From: Candidatus Epulonipiscium fishelsonii
GTDB lineage: Bacteria; Bacillota; Clostridia; Lachnospirales; Cellulosilyticaceae
Direction of reading: 5' to 3'
Assembly: GCA_001983455.1 (NCBI GenBank)
Contig: LJDB01000047.1
Location: forward strand, 17,194-81,193
Length of the DNA stretch: 64,000 nucleotides
Of this stretch, positions 47,357 to 57,280 are shown one piece after another. Within the stretch, counting starts at the first letter, position 1. Each line of letters opens with the position of its first letter. The notes beneath the pieces were generated by a model that searched no databases, had not been told where the DNA came from, and was given only the letters and a program-made list of their open reading frames with translations. Made by a program: the position numbers and the translations under genes.

Positions 47357-48961
47357 ATGCGTATTTTAAAAAAGATATTGGCTTTGTTTATAACAACTAC
47401 TCTTGTAGGGTGTACAACAACAAATGATCCTGCTTTGCAAGAAACTTCAACAGAATTTAAAAAAAATGAAGTAATTATTGCAAATATGGCTGAAACAGAT
47501 AATGGTTGGGACCCAATTCATGGTTGGGGTCAACATGAGCCACCTCTTATACAAAGTAAACTAGTCACGGTTTCTAGTTCAGGAAAACTTGTTGGGGACC
47601 TTGCAACAAATTTTGAAGCAAATGAAGACAACTCTATTTGGAGATTTAAGTTAAGAGATGATGTAAAATTTAGTGATGGAGAAGCTTTTACATCAGAAGA
47701 TGTTGAATTTACAATGAATGCAATTAAAGAAATCTCAACAGACGTAGATTTATCTATGGTTGAAAAAATTGAAGTTGTAAATGAATATGAAATAGTTTTC
47801 TATCTTACATACCCCTCATCAACTTTTATATACCATGTTGCAACAATACCAATTGTACCAGCTCATGCATACGATGAAAACTATCGATACAATCCAATTG
47901 GAACAGGCCCTTATAAAATGGTTCAGCTGGATATAGGTCAGCAGAAAATTCTTGAGCTCAACGAATTTTACTATGGGGAAAAGCCAACCATTGAAAGATT
48001 AACTTTTGTATTTATGAACCCATCGACTGCTTTAGCTGCTGTGCAAGCAGGCAAAGTTGATATAGCAATAGCGGATATAACAACAGCAACAACCCCTGTA
48101 GAAGGTTATGATATGATGCAGTTTAAAACAATCGAAAACATTGGAATTAGCATGCCTTTTGTGCCCGAACAAGATGAGCTAAACCAGCAAGGATATAAAG
48201 TTGGGAATGACGTAACAAGCGATATTGCTATAAGAAAAGCGTTAAGTATTGCTGTTGATAGAGATGACTTTGCGTCAAATGTATTAAGTGGATTTGGTAT
48301 TCCGTCGTTTTCTTTGTGCAACGGAATGGAATGGGATAATCCCGATGTGGTATTTGAAGATGGTAAAGTGAATGAGGCCAAAAGACTACTTGAAACAGCT
48401 GGATGGATTGACAAGGATGGAGATGGAACTAGGGAAAAAGATGGGTTAAGAGCAAGTTTTAACGTAATTTATCCAGCTGAAATAACAGTAAGGCAGCTTA
48501 CCGCAGTTGCATTTTCTGAAATTGGCAAAGAGATTGGCATTGAGATAAAACCGACAGGGATGTCTTGGGATGACGTTTTTGAAAACTGGTATTCTAATGC
48601 AAATGTATTATTAGTGGGAGACCCTACTCCAAATGAGTTATATGTCTATAATACTAATAAAAACTTAGGCGAAAGTTATCCAAACATGTATTACTACTCA
48701 AATGATACTGTTGAACATTATATGGATATGGCCACACTAGCTCCAACGGTTGAAGAAGCAAATGAATATTGGAAAAAATCTATTTGGGATGGGCAAACAG
48801 GAAGCTCTATGCTTGGAGACTGTCCTGTAGTTTGGTTAGCCACACTTGACCATATGTATTTTGTAAGCCAAGACCTAGATGTCGGAGAACATGAACTACA
48901 TTCACACTCTAGTTCTGGAATGCAGATACTAAATAATGTTGTTGAATGGAAATTTAAATGA
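47357..48961 (+). CDS. ABC transporter binding lipoprotein, nickel/peptide type (SBP family 5)
   Basis: The 534-aa lipoprotein has lipobox L-V-G-C19. The family 5 fold is shown by SIWRFKLRDDVKFSDGEAFT (about 95-115), NPIGTGPYKMV and RKALSIAVDRDDFASNVLSG. The GWDPIHGWGQHEPPLIQS segment after the signal peptide, and a His-rich end (DVGEHELHSHSSSG), are features I associate with metal or metallophore binders of the NikA/CntA group. The short ATPases downstream point the same way. First gene of a five-gene operon. Confidence 0.85.
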   Translation: MRILKKILALFITTTLVGCTTTNDPALQETSTEFKKNEVIIANMAETDNGWDPIHGWGQHEPPLIQSKLVTVSSSGKLVGDLATNFEANEDNSIWRFKLRDDVKFSDGEAFTSEDVEFTMNAIKEISTDVDLSMVEKIEVVNEYEIVFYLTYPSSTFIYHVATIPIVPAHAYDENYRYNPIGTGPYKMVQLDIGQQKILELNEFYYGEKPTIERLTFVFMNPSTALAAVQAGKVDIAIADITTATTPVEGYDMMQFKTIENIGISMPFVPEQDELNQQGYKVGNDVTSDIAIRKALSIAVDRDDFASNVLSGFGIPSFSLCNGMEWDNPDVVFEDGKVNEAKRLLETAGWIDKDGDGTREKDGLRASFNVIYPAEITVRQLTAVAFSEIGKEIGIEIKPTGMSWDDVFENWYSNANVLLVGDPTPNELYVYNTNKNLGESYPNMYYYSNDTVEHYMDMATLAPTVEEANEYWKKSIWDGQTGSSMLGDCPVVWLATLDHMYFVSQDLDVGEHELHSHSSSGMQILNNVVEWKFK

Positions 48962-48983
48962 GAAAAGAAATATAGGTGAAAAG

Positions 48984-49979
48984 ATGAACCGAATATTTAA
49001 GAGAAGTAATGTAGTATTTCTAGGTAAAACATTGCTTAGACTTCTAGTACTATTAATAGCATTAAGTGTAGCAACTTTTACCTTGATTTCATTTTCGCCG
49101 ATTGACCCAATTGAAGCATATGCAACAGGCAATTTATCAATGAGTGTCGAACAAAAAATCTTGCTGGAGCAAAAATGGGGGCTAAATGATCCACCAGTAA
49201 TAAGATATTTTAAATGGGTAGGAAGACTGCTGCAAGGGGACTTTGGTACTTCAATTATTTATAATATACCTGTAATAAATGTTATTGCGGACAAAGTATT
49301 TTTGTCACTAGCACTAATGGCAACAGCTTGGGTGCTTTCGGGTATAATAGGTTTTTTGTTAGGAATTATTGCTGCATTAAGCAAAGGAAAATTAGCGGAT
49401 AAATTGATTAAACTATGGTGTTTGATATTGGCATCATCACCAACTTTTTGGCTAGGCATTTTGATGATAATGTTTTTTTGTGTAAAATTGGGGTGGTTTC
49501 CAATAGGTTTTGCTGTTCCCATTGGCATAGACAGCAAAGAAGTAACTTTATGGGACAATATTTACCATATGATTTTGCCAGCCATAACATTATCGCTTAC
49601 AGGAGTATCAAACATAACTTTACATACAAGAGAGAAGTTAATACAAGTATTGAGTAGTGACTTTGCATTATTTGCTTTTGCTAAAGGTCAAACCAAAATA
49701 AAGTTTGTAAGAAAACACGGCGTGCGAAATATTATTTTGCCTGCAATAACTGTTCATTTTGCAACTTTATCAGAGCTGTTTGGAGGGTCAATATTAGCAG
49801 AAACAGTATTTTCATATCCTGGACTTGGCAATGTGGCAATTGAAGCAGGCCTTCGTGGGGATATGCCACTACTTATGGCGATAACACTTTTTAGCGGTAT
49901 ATTTGTGTTTTTAGGGAATTTCACTGCAAATTTGCTTTATAAAGTTGTTGATCCCAGAATAGGAGTCGCAAATGAATAG
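48984..49979 (+). CDS. ABC transporter permease 1 (NikB/DppB type)
   Basis: This is a 331-aa permease with about six helices. ATG 48984 follows aggtga; the frame opens 16 codons earlier inside the previous gene. It has the N-terminal domain motif LISFSPIDPIEAYATG and the EAA loop around FAKGQTKIKFVRKHGVRNII. With the next gene it forms the channel of the importer. The upstream gene ends 23 bp before it. Confidence 0.9.
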   Translation: MNRIFKRSNVVFLGKTLLRLLVLLIALSVATFTLISFSPIDPIEAYATGNLSMSVEQKILLEQKWGLNDPPVIRYFKWVGRLLQGDFGTSIIYNIPVINVIADKVFLSLALMATAWVLSGIIGFLLGIIAALSKGKLADKLIKLWCLILASSPTFWLGILMIMFFCVKLGWFPIGFAVPIGIDSKEVTLWDNIYHMILPAITLSLTGVSNITLHTREKLIQVLSSDFALFAFAKGQTKIKFVRKHGVRNIILPAITVHFATLSELFGGSILAETVFSYPGLGNVAIEAGLRGDMPLLMAITLFSGIFVFLGNFTANLLYKVVDPRIGVANE

Positions 49980-50787
49980 ACGAAAAAGTATAATAATAAT
50001 TTTATTCTTGTGCATATCCATATTAATATTACTAGCAACAGCAGGTATATATATAACAGAAGAGCATTATGCAGTAAATTTTGCAAATAAAAACAGTCCC
50101 CCTTCATTTGATCATATTTTTGGCACTGACTTTATGGGCAGAGACATGTTTTATAGAACTCTAGAAGGAATATCTATCAGTATGTGGATTGGCATTTTGG
50201 CAACAGCTGTATCTTCTATTATGGCCTTGATAATTGGTTTTTTTGCTGGGATGCTGGGAAAAAAAATAGATGCATTTATAACATGGACAATTGACCTGTT
50301 GATGAGTATCCCTCATTTATTATTACTAGTTTTAATTTGTATTGCAACAGGCGGGGGAACTAAAGGTATAACTGTTGCAATAATGTTGACTCATTGGACA
50401 ATACTAGCAAGGATAGTGCGGACTGAAGTAATGGTAATAAAAACATCAGAATATATACAAACAAGCAAAAGAATGGGAAAATCTTCACTTTTTATTACAA
50501 TCAAACATATTATGCCTCACATTATACCTCAACTTATTATTGGCTCAATATTATTGTTTCCTCATGCAATTATGCATGAAGCATCTATCACTTTTTTAGG
50601 ATTTGGCATACCAAAAGAAATACCCGCAATAGGAGCGATACTATCAGAGTCAATGAATTATTTAACTAGTGGAATGTGGTGGCTAAGTGTTTTGCCAGGA
50701 CTTACTTTACTTTTTGTGGTTATATTGTTTGAAGTTGTGGGAGATAATCTTCAGCGACTTATAGATCCAACTAGTGTTCAAGAATAG
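49972..50787 (+). CDS. ABC transporter permease 2 (NikC/DppC type)
   Basis: The 271-aa permease begins with one helix, then HIFGTDFMGRDMFYRTLEGI (the typical GTDxxGRD motif, about 44-63) and the EAA loop near YIQTSKRMGKSSLFITIKHI. Its ATG overlaps the stop region of permease 1 by 8 bases, so translation is coupled. Confidence 0.9.
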   Translation: MNRRKSIIIILFLCISILILLATAGIYITEEHYAVNFANKNSPPSFDHIFGTDFMGRDMFYRTLEGISISMWIGILATAVSSIMALIIGFFAGMLGKKIDAFITWTIDLLMSIPHLLLLVLICIATGGGTKGITVAIMLTHWTILARIVRTEVMVIKTSEYIQTSKRMGKSSLFITIKHIMPHIIPQLIIGSILLFPHAIMHEASITFLGFGIPKEIPAIGAILSESMNYLTSGMWWLSVLPGLTLLFVVILFEVVGDNLQRLIDPTSVQE

Positions 50788-50796
50788 GGGAAATGT

Positions 50797-51552
50797 ATGC
50801 TATTTGTAAAAAATTTATCACTTTCATTTAAAATGTATACTAAGGGGTTTAAACAAAGAAATGTAGAAACTATAAAAGATATAAGTTTAAGTGTAAACGA
50901 AGGAGAAGTTGTCGCTATTATTGGCTCAAGCGGAAGTGGTAAAAGCTTGTTGGCTCATGCGATATTTGGCATATTGCCAAACAATGCTACAGTAAACGGA
51001 GAAATGTATTTTAATAACAAGCTTATGACGCAAGAATATATCAAAAGTATTAGGGGAAGAGAAATAGCACTAGTGCCTCAATCTGTTACATATTTTGACC
51101 AGCTTATGCCTATATCCAAACAAATCGTAGGGGATAACGTGAGCCAAGAAGCTCAAAGAAAAGCTTTTGAAAGATATGGCTTAACTGTGGAAGACGAAAA
51201 GCTTTATCCGTATGAACTCTCTGGAGGAATGGCACGCCGAGCACTAATTTCAACTGCTGTCGCTAGTGGTGCAAAATTAATTGTTGCAGACGAACCAACT
51301 CCAGGGCTTTCAGAAGACTTGTCTAAAGAAGTTTTACAAAATTTTAAAGAACTTGCCGATGAGGGATGTGGCGTTTTGCTGATTACTCATGATATAGACC
51401 TTGCGTTGCAATTTTCTAATAGAATTTATATTTTCTATGATGGTAGGGTGATCGACCATATTAAAACAGAAGATTTTTTGGCAGGAAATATAACTGAAGA
51501 ATATACTAGAGCCTTATATTATGCACTTCCGCAAAACGGATTTAATGTTTAA
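50797..51552 (+). CDS. ABC transporter ATPase 1 (NikD-like)
   Basis: The 251-aa ATPase has Walker A GSSGSGKS (about 44-51), Q-loop LVPQS, signature LSGGMARR and Walker B LIVADEPTPGL. Its length matches NikD (about 250 aa) rather than OppD (about 330), as it lacks the C-terminal oligopeptide extension. Confidence 0.88.
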   Translation: MLFVKNLSLSFKMYTKGFKQRNVETIKDISLSVNEGEVVAIIGSSGSGKSLLAHAIFGILPNNATVNGEMYFNNKLMTQEYIKSIRGREIALVPQSVTYFDQLMPISKQIVGDNVSQEAQRKAFERYGLTVEDEKLYPYELSGGMARRALISTAVASGAKLIVADEPTPGLSEDLSKEVLQNFKELADEGCGVLLITHDIDLALQFSNRIYIFYDGRVIDHIKTEDFLAGNITEEYTRALYYALPQNGFNV

Positions 51553-51574
51553 AAAAACTGAAAGCAGGAATGTT

Positions 51575-52186
51575 ATGCTATTAAAAGCAAAAAATATTAC
51601 ATTTGGGTATCCCAACAAAAAAAATATTTTAAGCAATGTAAATTTTCAAATGACTAGTGGAGAAATAGTAGGCTTGTTGGCTCCATCAGGATATGGAAAA
51701 ACCACGTTTTCAAATATATTAGCAGGAAATTTAAATCCAGCTTCAGGCAAAATCTACATTGATGAACAAATGTATCAAGCATCTAAATTTAAAGGATTTT
51801 ATCCAATTCAAATTGTGGGGCAGCATCCTGAGAAGTCGCTCAACCCACGTTGGACAGTAGAGAAATCCTTAAACGAAGCTTATACGCCAAGCTTAGAATT
51901 AAGAAAACAATTTGGAATTGAAGATAAATGGCTTACAAGATGGCCCAATGAACTTTCTGGCGGAGAGCTTCAAAGATTTTGCATTTTGAGACTGTTAGCA
52001 CCTGGCCTTAAATTTTTAATATTAGATGAAATAAGTACTATGCTAGATGCCATAACGCAAGCTCAAATTTGGCACAACTTATTAGATATAGCTCATAAAC
52101 GCAACCTAGGGCTAATTGTTATTTCCCACAATAAGGCACTGATAGAAAAGGTTTGTACACGAACTGTAGCCCTTACTCTTTTATAA
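51575..52186 (+). CDS. ABC transporter ATPase 2 (NikE-like, short)
   Basis: This is a 203-aa ATPase from the ATG at 51575 (RBS gcagga); the frame opens at 51521 inside the previous gene. Walker A is APSGYGKTT, signature LSGGELQRF, Walker B LKFLILDEISTMLD and H-loop VISHN. It is shorter than usual NikE (about 265 aa) because it stops soon after the H-loop. All catalytic motifs are there, so it is probably functional. Confidence 0.85.
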   Translation: MLLKAKNITFGYPNKKNILSNVNFQMTSGEIVGLLAPSGYGKTTFSNILAGNLNPASGKIYIDEQMYQASKFKGFYPIQIVGQHPEKSLNPRWTVEKSLNEAYTPSLELRKQFGIEDKWLTRWPNELSGGELQRFCILRLLAPGLKFLILDEISTMLDAITQAQIWHNLLDIAHKRNLGLIVISHNKALIEKVCTRTVALTLL

Positions 52187-52217
52187 TAGGAGCGAATATT
52201 GTTCGCCCCTATTTTTA
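52187..52217. terminator. Bidirectional terminator
   Basis: A 10-bp stem with one mismatch (52187-52196, 52202-52211) is followed by T-rich sequence. It separates the converging importer operon and the aldolase gene. Confidence 0.75.
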
Positions 52218-52850
52218 TATATTTTTAGTGAACTCTAGAGCTCGTTTGGTTATTTCTTCAAATTCACCTGCACTAGTAAGTTTGCTGTTTACAAGGTTAC
52301 CACCTATGCCAACTCCTGCAATGCCTAAGTCTAGGAAACTTTTTATATTTGTTTTATCAATTCCACCCACTGCCATAAATTTAATATGATTAAGTGGCCC
52401 CATTAATGCAGCTATATATGCTTTTCCTAGTGTTCCTGCTGGAAATAATTTTATAATATCAGCACCATATTTAATTGCGTCCACTGCCTCAGATGGTGTT
52501 AAAGCCCCAGGAATAGAAATAGCACCCATTTTCTTTGTCATCTCTATTACTTCTTTATCCACGTTTGGAGAGATAATATATTCTGCTCCATTTTCAATTG
52601 CTTGCCCCACACTTTTTGGTGTAAGCACAGTTCCTGCTCCAAGCAGAATTTCTTCCCCAAAATGCTCTTTGACTTTTTTTAAAGATGTAAGGGTTTCTTT
52701 ATATTTGTTTTCATCTTTTTGGTCAAATGTTATTTCTACAGCTTTTATTCCACCTTGTTTAAGTGCCTCAACAGTTTGAATAATATCTTTTTCAGATACG
52801 CCTCTTACAATTGCAATTATTTTTTGCTCTAATAAAGTTTCTATTTGCAT
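52215..52850 (-). CDS. KDPG/KHG-type aldolase (Eda family), Arg-less variant
   Basis: The 211-aa TIM-barrel class I aldolase starts at ATG 52850 (RBS gggag). The Schiff-base Lys lies in GADIIKLFPAG and the catalytic Glu in KAVEITFD. The loop that in KDPG aldolase reads T-x-R-T, with a phosphate-binding Arg, is here ITFDQKDENK and has no Arg. It may prefer 4-hydroxy-2-oxoglutarate or an unphosphorylated 2-keto-3-deoxy acid. It follows no obvious partner gene; pheT lies on the same strand upstream. Confidence 0.82.
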   Translation of the reverse strand: MQIETLLEQKIIAIVRGVSEKDIIQTVEALKQGGIKAVEITFDQKDENKYKETLTSLKKVKEHFGEEILLGAGTVLTPKSVGQAIENGAEYIISPNVDKEVIEMTKKMGAISIPGALTPSEAVDAIKYGADIIKLFPAGTLGKAYIAALMGPLNHIKFMAVGGIDKTNIKSFLDLGIAGVGIGGNLVNSKLTSAGEFEEITKRALEFTKNI

Positions 52851-52916
52851 ATGAATTCTCCCGTCTTTTTTATATTTAACTAAAACTCCCACCTTTATTA
52901 TAGATGGGAGTAGCTT

Positions 52917-55301
52917 TTAATCTCTCAATTTTGCTCCAAAAGATGTTTCAAGGCCATTTACTATTTTTGCCATGACTTCTTGAACTTCTTCATCTGTAAG
53001 AGTTTTCTCATTTGACCTAAACACTAGGTTATAAGCAACTGATTTGTGATCTTCTTCAATTTGCTGTCCTTTATATACATCAAATAATTCTATGCTTTCA
53101 AGGAACTGACCACCTCTTTTCTGGATCAATTTTTCTATATCACCAACTAAAATGTTATCCATAACAAGCATTGCTATGTCTCTAGATATACTTGGGAACT
53201 TTGGAGTTGGTTTAAATGTTACTTCTGTTTTTGTATTTTCAACTAGTGCATCTATATCAATTTCCATAACATAAGCTCTAACACCAATGCCATAATTTTT
53301 CAAAACTCGTGGATGTACTTCACCTAGGAAGCCAATATAGTTTTGATCAATTTTTACACTTGCACATCTGCCAGAGTGCATAAAATGTAAGTTGGTACTT
53401 GGCAAATATTCCTGTGAAGTTATTTTTAGCTCTGTAAATATAGTTTCCAATGTAGCCTTTAATGTGAAAAAGTCAACGTCTTTTCCATACATACCAATAG
53501 TCAATTTTTCTATCTCTTTAGGCAATTCATTATCATATTGCTTTTCAAATATTTTGCCAATTTCATAGACACGTACATTTTCATTTCGTTTATTATAGTT
53601 AGTGCTTAAAATGTTTAGAATACCATTTAAGGTAGTAGTTCTAAGAATGCTAAAATCTTCCCCTAGTGGATTTGAAATTTTAAGGCATTCTCTAAGCACA
53701 GATTCTTGATCTATATTAAGTTTATCAAAAACTTTAGGACTTTCAATAGTATAAGTTAAGACTCCAAAAAGTCCATTCATAGACATAATTTTGTCTAATT
53801 TTTCAATAACTAGTTGTCTAAATGATTTTACTCCTACAGTTGGCCTTGCTTGCTCAAGTGTTACAGGAACTTTGTCATATCCATATATCCTTACAATTTC
53901 CTCTGATAAATCGGCCATCATAGTTATGTCTGGTCTATAGGTTGGAATAACAACAGATTTTTCCTTAGTATCCACTCCAAATTTAAGACGTTTAAAAATG
54001 TCAGTCATTTCTTCTTCACAAAGATTTAATCCTAAAAATGAATTAATCCACTCTATATCATATTTAATCTTTAATGAGTAACGTACTCTTGGATAAATGT
54101 CCACCAAGCCAGAAACAACTTCACCTGCTTCTACCATATTTACAAGTTGGCAAGCTCTTCCCAGTGCTTTTTCAACTATATTTGGATCAATACCTTTAAC
54201 AAATTTCTTAGATGAATCACTTATAATACCAAGTTTTTTAGAAGTTTGCCTAATGTTATATCCATTAAAGTTTGCACATTCAAAAACAATGGTAGTAGTT
54301 TCTTCTGTTACTTTTGAGGATTCGCCACCCATAACTCCTCCAACTGATAAAACTTTTTCATTATCAGCAACAACTATCATTGTTTTATCAAGAGTTATCT
54401 CGTCACCCATAAGAGTCACCAATTTTTCACCATCTCTAGCGTTTCTTATATGAAGGTGATTTCCAGCAATTTTATCATAATCAAAAGCATGCATTGGTTG
54501 ACCATATTCAACTAATACAAAATTTGTAATATCAACAATATTGTTAATTGGTCGTAATCCTGCTGAAATTAGTCTATCTTGAAGCCACTTTGGAGAAGGC
54601 CCTACTTTGACATTTCTCAAAACTTTTGTTGCAAACCGTGGACAAAGAGTTTCATTATGAATTGTTACCTTTATTGGTTTTGAAGAATCTCTGAGTTCTT
54701 CCACAACAATTTTAGGTGTTGTAAGCGGAACATCAAATGTTGCACTTACTTCTCTTGCAATCCCTAAAATACTAAAACAATCTGAACGATTAGAAGTAAT
54801 CTCAAATTCAATAACTTGTTCTCCAAGTCCAAAATATGATTTTACACATGAACCTAACTCTAGCTGAGTACTAAAAATATAAATTCCATTGTCTGGTGCA
54901 TCTGGAAACTGTTCACGTGTAAGACCCAGCTCTTCAATCGAGCATAACATTCCATTTGATTCAACCCCCCTAAGATTTCCTTTTTTTATTACTACTCCAT
55001 TTGCAAGAGTTGCACCATCCAAAGCAACAGGAACAATATCATCAACTTGGACATTTGTTGCCGCTGTTACAATTTGTATAGGCTCATTTGAACCAATGTC
55101 AACTCTTAAGACTCTAAGTCTATCTGCATCAGGATGTTTTTCTTCTCCAATTATCTTTCCAACTACAACTTTTGTAATTTCTTTTCCACTTTCTTCTACT
55201 TTTTCAACTTTTGATCCAGACATAGTCATGCCATCCATAAAAGTTTTCAAATCCATATCTATTGGCACATATTGTCTAAGCCATGTCATTGGTACATTCA
55301 T
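52917..55301 (-). CDS. pheT: Phenylalanine-tRNA ligase beta subunit
   Basis: The 794-aa protein starts at ATG 55301 behind aagggag. Order of domains is normal: EMAP/OB-fold tRNA-binding domain (about 35-150), B3/B4 editing domain (NRSDCFSILGIAREV), B5 domain, the class II core and a C-terminal anticodon-binding FDX domain (PKFPSISRDIAML). It forms an alpha2-beta2 enzyme with PheS that charges tRNA-Phe. It lies 30 bp downstream of pheS. Confidence 0.97.
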   Translation of the reverse strand: MNVPMTWLRQYVPIDMDLKTFMDGMTMSGSKVEKVEESGKEITKVVVGKIIGEEKHPDADRLRVLRVDIGSNEPIQIVTAATNVQVDDIVPVALDGATLANGVVIKKGNLRGVESNGMLCSIEELGLTREQFPDAPDNGIYIFSTQLELGSCVKSYFGLGEQVIEFEITSNRSDCFSILGIAREVSATFDVPLTTPKIVVEELRDSSKPIKVTIHNETLCPRFATKVLRNVKVGPSPKWLQDRLISAGLRPINNIVDITNFVLVEYGQPMHAFDYDKIAGNHLHIRNARDGEKLVTLMGDEITLDKTMIVVADNEKVLSVGGVMGGESSKVTEETTTIVFECANFNGYNIRQTSKKLGIISDSSKKFVKGIDPNIVEKALGRACQLVNMVEAGEVVSGLVDIYPRVRYSLKIKYDIEWINSFLGLNLCEEEMTDIFKRLKFGVDTKEKSVVIPTYRPDITMMADLSEEIVRIYGYDKVPVTLEQARPTVGVKSFRQLVIEKLDKIMSMNGLFGVLTYTIESPKVFDKLNIDQESVLRECLKISNPLGEDFSILRTTTLNGILNILSTNYNKRNENVRVYEIGKIFEKQYDNELPKEIEKLTIGMYGKDVDFFTLKATLETIFTELKITSQEYLPSTNLHFMHSGRCASVKIDQNYIGFLGEVHPRVLKNYGIGVRAYVMEIDIDALVENTKTEVTFKPTPKFPSISRDIAMLVMDNILVGDIEKLIQKRGGQFLESIELFDVYKGQQIEEDHKSVAYNLVFRSNEKTLTDEEVQEVMAKIVNGLETSFGAKLRD

Positions 55302-55331
55302 TATCTTTCTCCCTTTCAACCTAAATTCAAT

Positions 55332-56351
55332 CTAAAATTGATTTAAAAATCTTATATCATTTTCATAAAATAAACGTATATCATTTATATTATATTTAAG
55401 CATTGTAAGACGCTCAACACCCATACCAAAAGCAAATCCTTGATAAATTGATGGGTCAATGCCTGACATTTCAAGCACTTTTGGGTGAACCATTCCACAT
55501 CCAAGAACTTCAATCCAACCCTCACCTTTACATATGGAGCAACCTTCGCCTTGGCACATAATGCATGTTACGTCAACCTCTGCACTGGGTTCAGTAAATG
55601 GAAAATAGTGTGGTCTAAATTTAACTTCAACTTTATCTCCAAAAAACCTTTTTGCAAATTCTGCTAAAACTCCTTTTAAATCTCCAAATGTAATATTTTT
55701 GTCTATTACAAGTCCTTCAATTTGATGAAATACGGGAGAGTGTGTTGCATCTACTTCATCAGAACGATATACTTTTCCAGGAGCTACAATTCTAATTGGC
55801 AATGGCTTTGTTTCCATTGTATGCACTTGCACAGGTGATGTTGCTGTACGTAATACTATGTTTTCTGTTATATAAAATGTGTCTTGTTCATCACGTGCTG
55901 CATGGTCTTTTCCAAGATTTAGTGCGTCAAAATTATAATAATCCGTCTCAACTTCTCTTCCTTCGGCAATTTCATATCCCATGCCCATAAAGATACGTTT
56001 AATTTCTTCTAAAGTTTGCTCTAGTGGATGCATATGACCCATAACAACTTTTTTCGTAGGCATTGTAACATCAATAACCTCGTCTTGCAAGCTTTTATTT
56101 TCCTCTTCCAACTCAAGCTGAACTTTCTTAAACTGAATTGCTCTTTCAAGAGTTCCTCGGATTTCATTGGCCATTTGTCCAACAATAGGTCTTTCTTCCG
56201 TGCTCAAATTTTTCATACTTTTAAGCACTAGCGTAAGTTCGCCCTTTTTCCCGAGATATTTTACTCTTAAATCATCAAGTGTTTTCAAATCCTCCGCATT
56301 AGTAATTTCTTCTAATGCAATAACTTTTATATTTTCTAAGTTTTCATTCAT
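55332..56351 (-). CDS. pheS: Phenylalanine-tRNA ligase alpha subunit
   Basis: The 339-aa subunit has an N-terminal coiled coil (to about residue 85) and the class II catalytic core with motif 2 ([20 protein letters not shown]) and motif 3 ([14 protein letters not shown]). It also carries [19 protein letters not shown], a cysteine-containing segment seen in bacterial PheS. The Shine-Dalgarno (aaagga) is rather distant from the ATG. No T-box is seen in the leader. Confidence 0.97.
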   Translation of the reverse strand: MNENLENIKVIALEEITNAEDLKTLDDLRVKYLGKKGELTLVLKSMKNLSTEERPIVGQMANEIRGTLERAIQFKKVQLELEEENKSLQDEVIDVTMPTKKVVMGHMHPLEQTLEEIKRIFMGMGYEIAEGREVETDYYNFDALNLGKDHAARDEQDTFYITENIVLRTATSPVQVHTMETKPLPIRIVAPGKVYRSDEVDATHSPVFHQIEGLVIDKNITFGDLKGVLAEFAKRFFGDKVEVKFRPHYFPFTEPSAEVDVTCIMCQGEGCSICKGEGWIEVLGCGMVHPKVLEMSGIDPSIYQGFAFGMGVERLTMLKYNINDIRLFYENDIRFLNQF

Positions 56352-56396
56352 GAGTATTATACCTAGTCCTTTCTAAACTAAAATAAGCCTGTTCTA

Positions 56397-56427
56397 AGTA
56401 TACCCAAATTACGATTATTTTTATCAA
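56397..56427 (-). promoter_or_regulatory. Candidate promoter of pheS-pheT
   Basis: On the minus strand TTGATA (56427-56422) and TATACT (56402-56397) are 19 bases apart, 46 bases before the pheS start. The long spacer makes this moderate only. Confidence 0.4.
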
Positions 56428-56512
56428 CTTTTTCACTTTTTTCATATACTAAATAAGAACTTAAATTTTTTGTAATTATACGTAAGTTAGGTGAAGAATT
56501 TTTTTAGAATTT

Positions 56513-56541
56513 TTGTTACTTTCAGAAATATAACGTAGTAT
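56513..56541 (+). promoter_or_regulatory. Candidate promoter of the 81-aa protein gene
   Basis: TTGTTA (56513-56518) and TAGTAT (56536-56541) are 17 bases apart, 40 bases before the ATG at 56581. Confidence 0.45.
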
Positions 56542-56580
56542 TTATAAAACTATATAAAACCAGTTAGGAGGGAATTTTTT

Positions 56581-56826
56581 ATGAATGTAATTTTATGGGG
56601 AATATTATTACCTTTTGGAGTAAGCAGCATTTGCTTACTAATACTTTATTTTAACACTAAAGATGTAGGAGCTTTATTGAAAGGTGTTATTATAACAGCA
56701 TATTTAATTTTAACTATACTTTTAATATTTTTAATTTCTCACGTTCATTCTACAAATACAGAAATGATAACACAAACCGAAGAACCAACTCATATAACAG
56801 TGAAAATATCCTCACATAAGTTATAA
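56581..56826 (+). CDS. Small membrane protein, unknown (81 aa)
   Basis: The gene has a strong RBS (taggaggg) and encodes two hydrophobic helices (about 3-24 and 35-58) followed by a polar, Thr/Glu-rich tail. No family recognised. It is followed by a second small membrane protein on the same strand. Confidence 0.65.
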   Translation: MNVILWGILLPFGVSSICLLILYFNTKDVGALLKGVIITAYLILTILLIFLISHVHSTNTEMITQTEEPTHITVKISSHKL

Positions 56827-56929
56827 TTATACCCTGGAACCATTAACAAAATAGGATCAAAATACATAAGATATAGTAAGATATACATTAAGAAATTGTT
56901 CAATTTCTTCCAATTAAGGGGGTATTATT

Positions 56930-57247
56930 ATGCGATGTGAAAATTGCAATAGAGTAATAGATGATGATTTAGATGAGTGCCCCAAATGTGGAGCTAGTAT
57001 AAGCAAGTTAAAATCTAGCGTCAGCCTTAGTGATAAAGGTGGATTTTTGTGGGGAATGTTAGGATTTTTCTTACCTTGCCTGATATCTATAATTCTATAT
57101 TTTATTATTCTAGATACCAAGCCTACAAATGCAAAAGCATTGTTGATAGGTATTATTTTAAATATTGTTTCAAGTATAATAATTATCTTTTATAGTGGTC
57201 TTTTTATATTTTTCATAAATACAGGCACTATAAGCCTAATAGTATAG
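56930..57247 (+). CDS. Zinc-ribbon membrane protein (105 aa)
   Basis: The protein starts with a zinc ribbon (MRCENCNRVIDDDLDECPKC, two CxxC pairs) and a Ser-rich linker. Two membrane helices follow (about 40-62 and 70-95). This arrangement of a ribbon plus small membrane domain is common in Firmicutes; function unknown. RBS aaggggg. A hairpin follows directly. Confidence 0.75.
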   Translation: MRCENCNRVIDDDLDECPKCGASISKLKSSVSLSDKGGFLWGMLGFFLPCLISIILYFIILDTKPTNAKALLIGIILNIVSSIIIIFYSGLFIFFINTGTISLIV

Positions 57248-57271
57248 GATGCCCGTTACAACGGGTATCCT
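57246..57271. terminator. Bidirectional terminator
   Basis: A 12-bp inverted repeat with one mismatch (57246-57257, 57260-57271), almost no loop, lies between the zinc-ribbon gene and the small minus-strand gene. Confidence 0.7.
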
Positions 57272-57280
57272 ATTTAAGTT

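Noticed and set aside
56352..56580. T-box leader upstream of pheS
   Set aside because: No AGGGTGGNACCGCG-like T-box core or specifier stem is visible in the roughly 230-bp divergent spacer.
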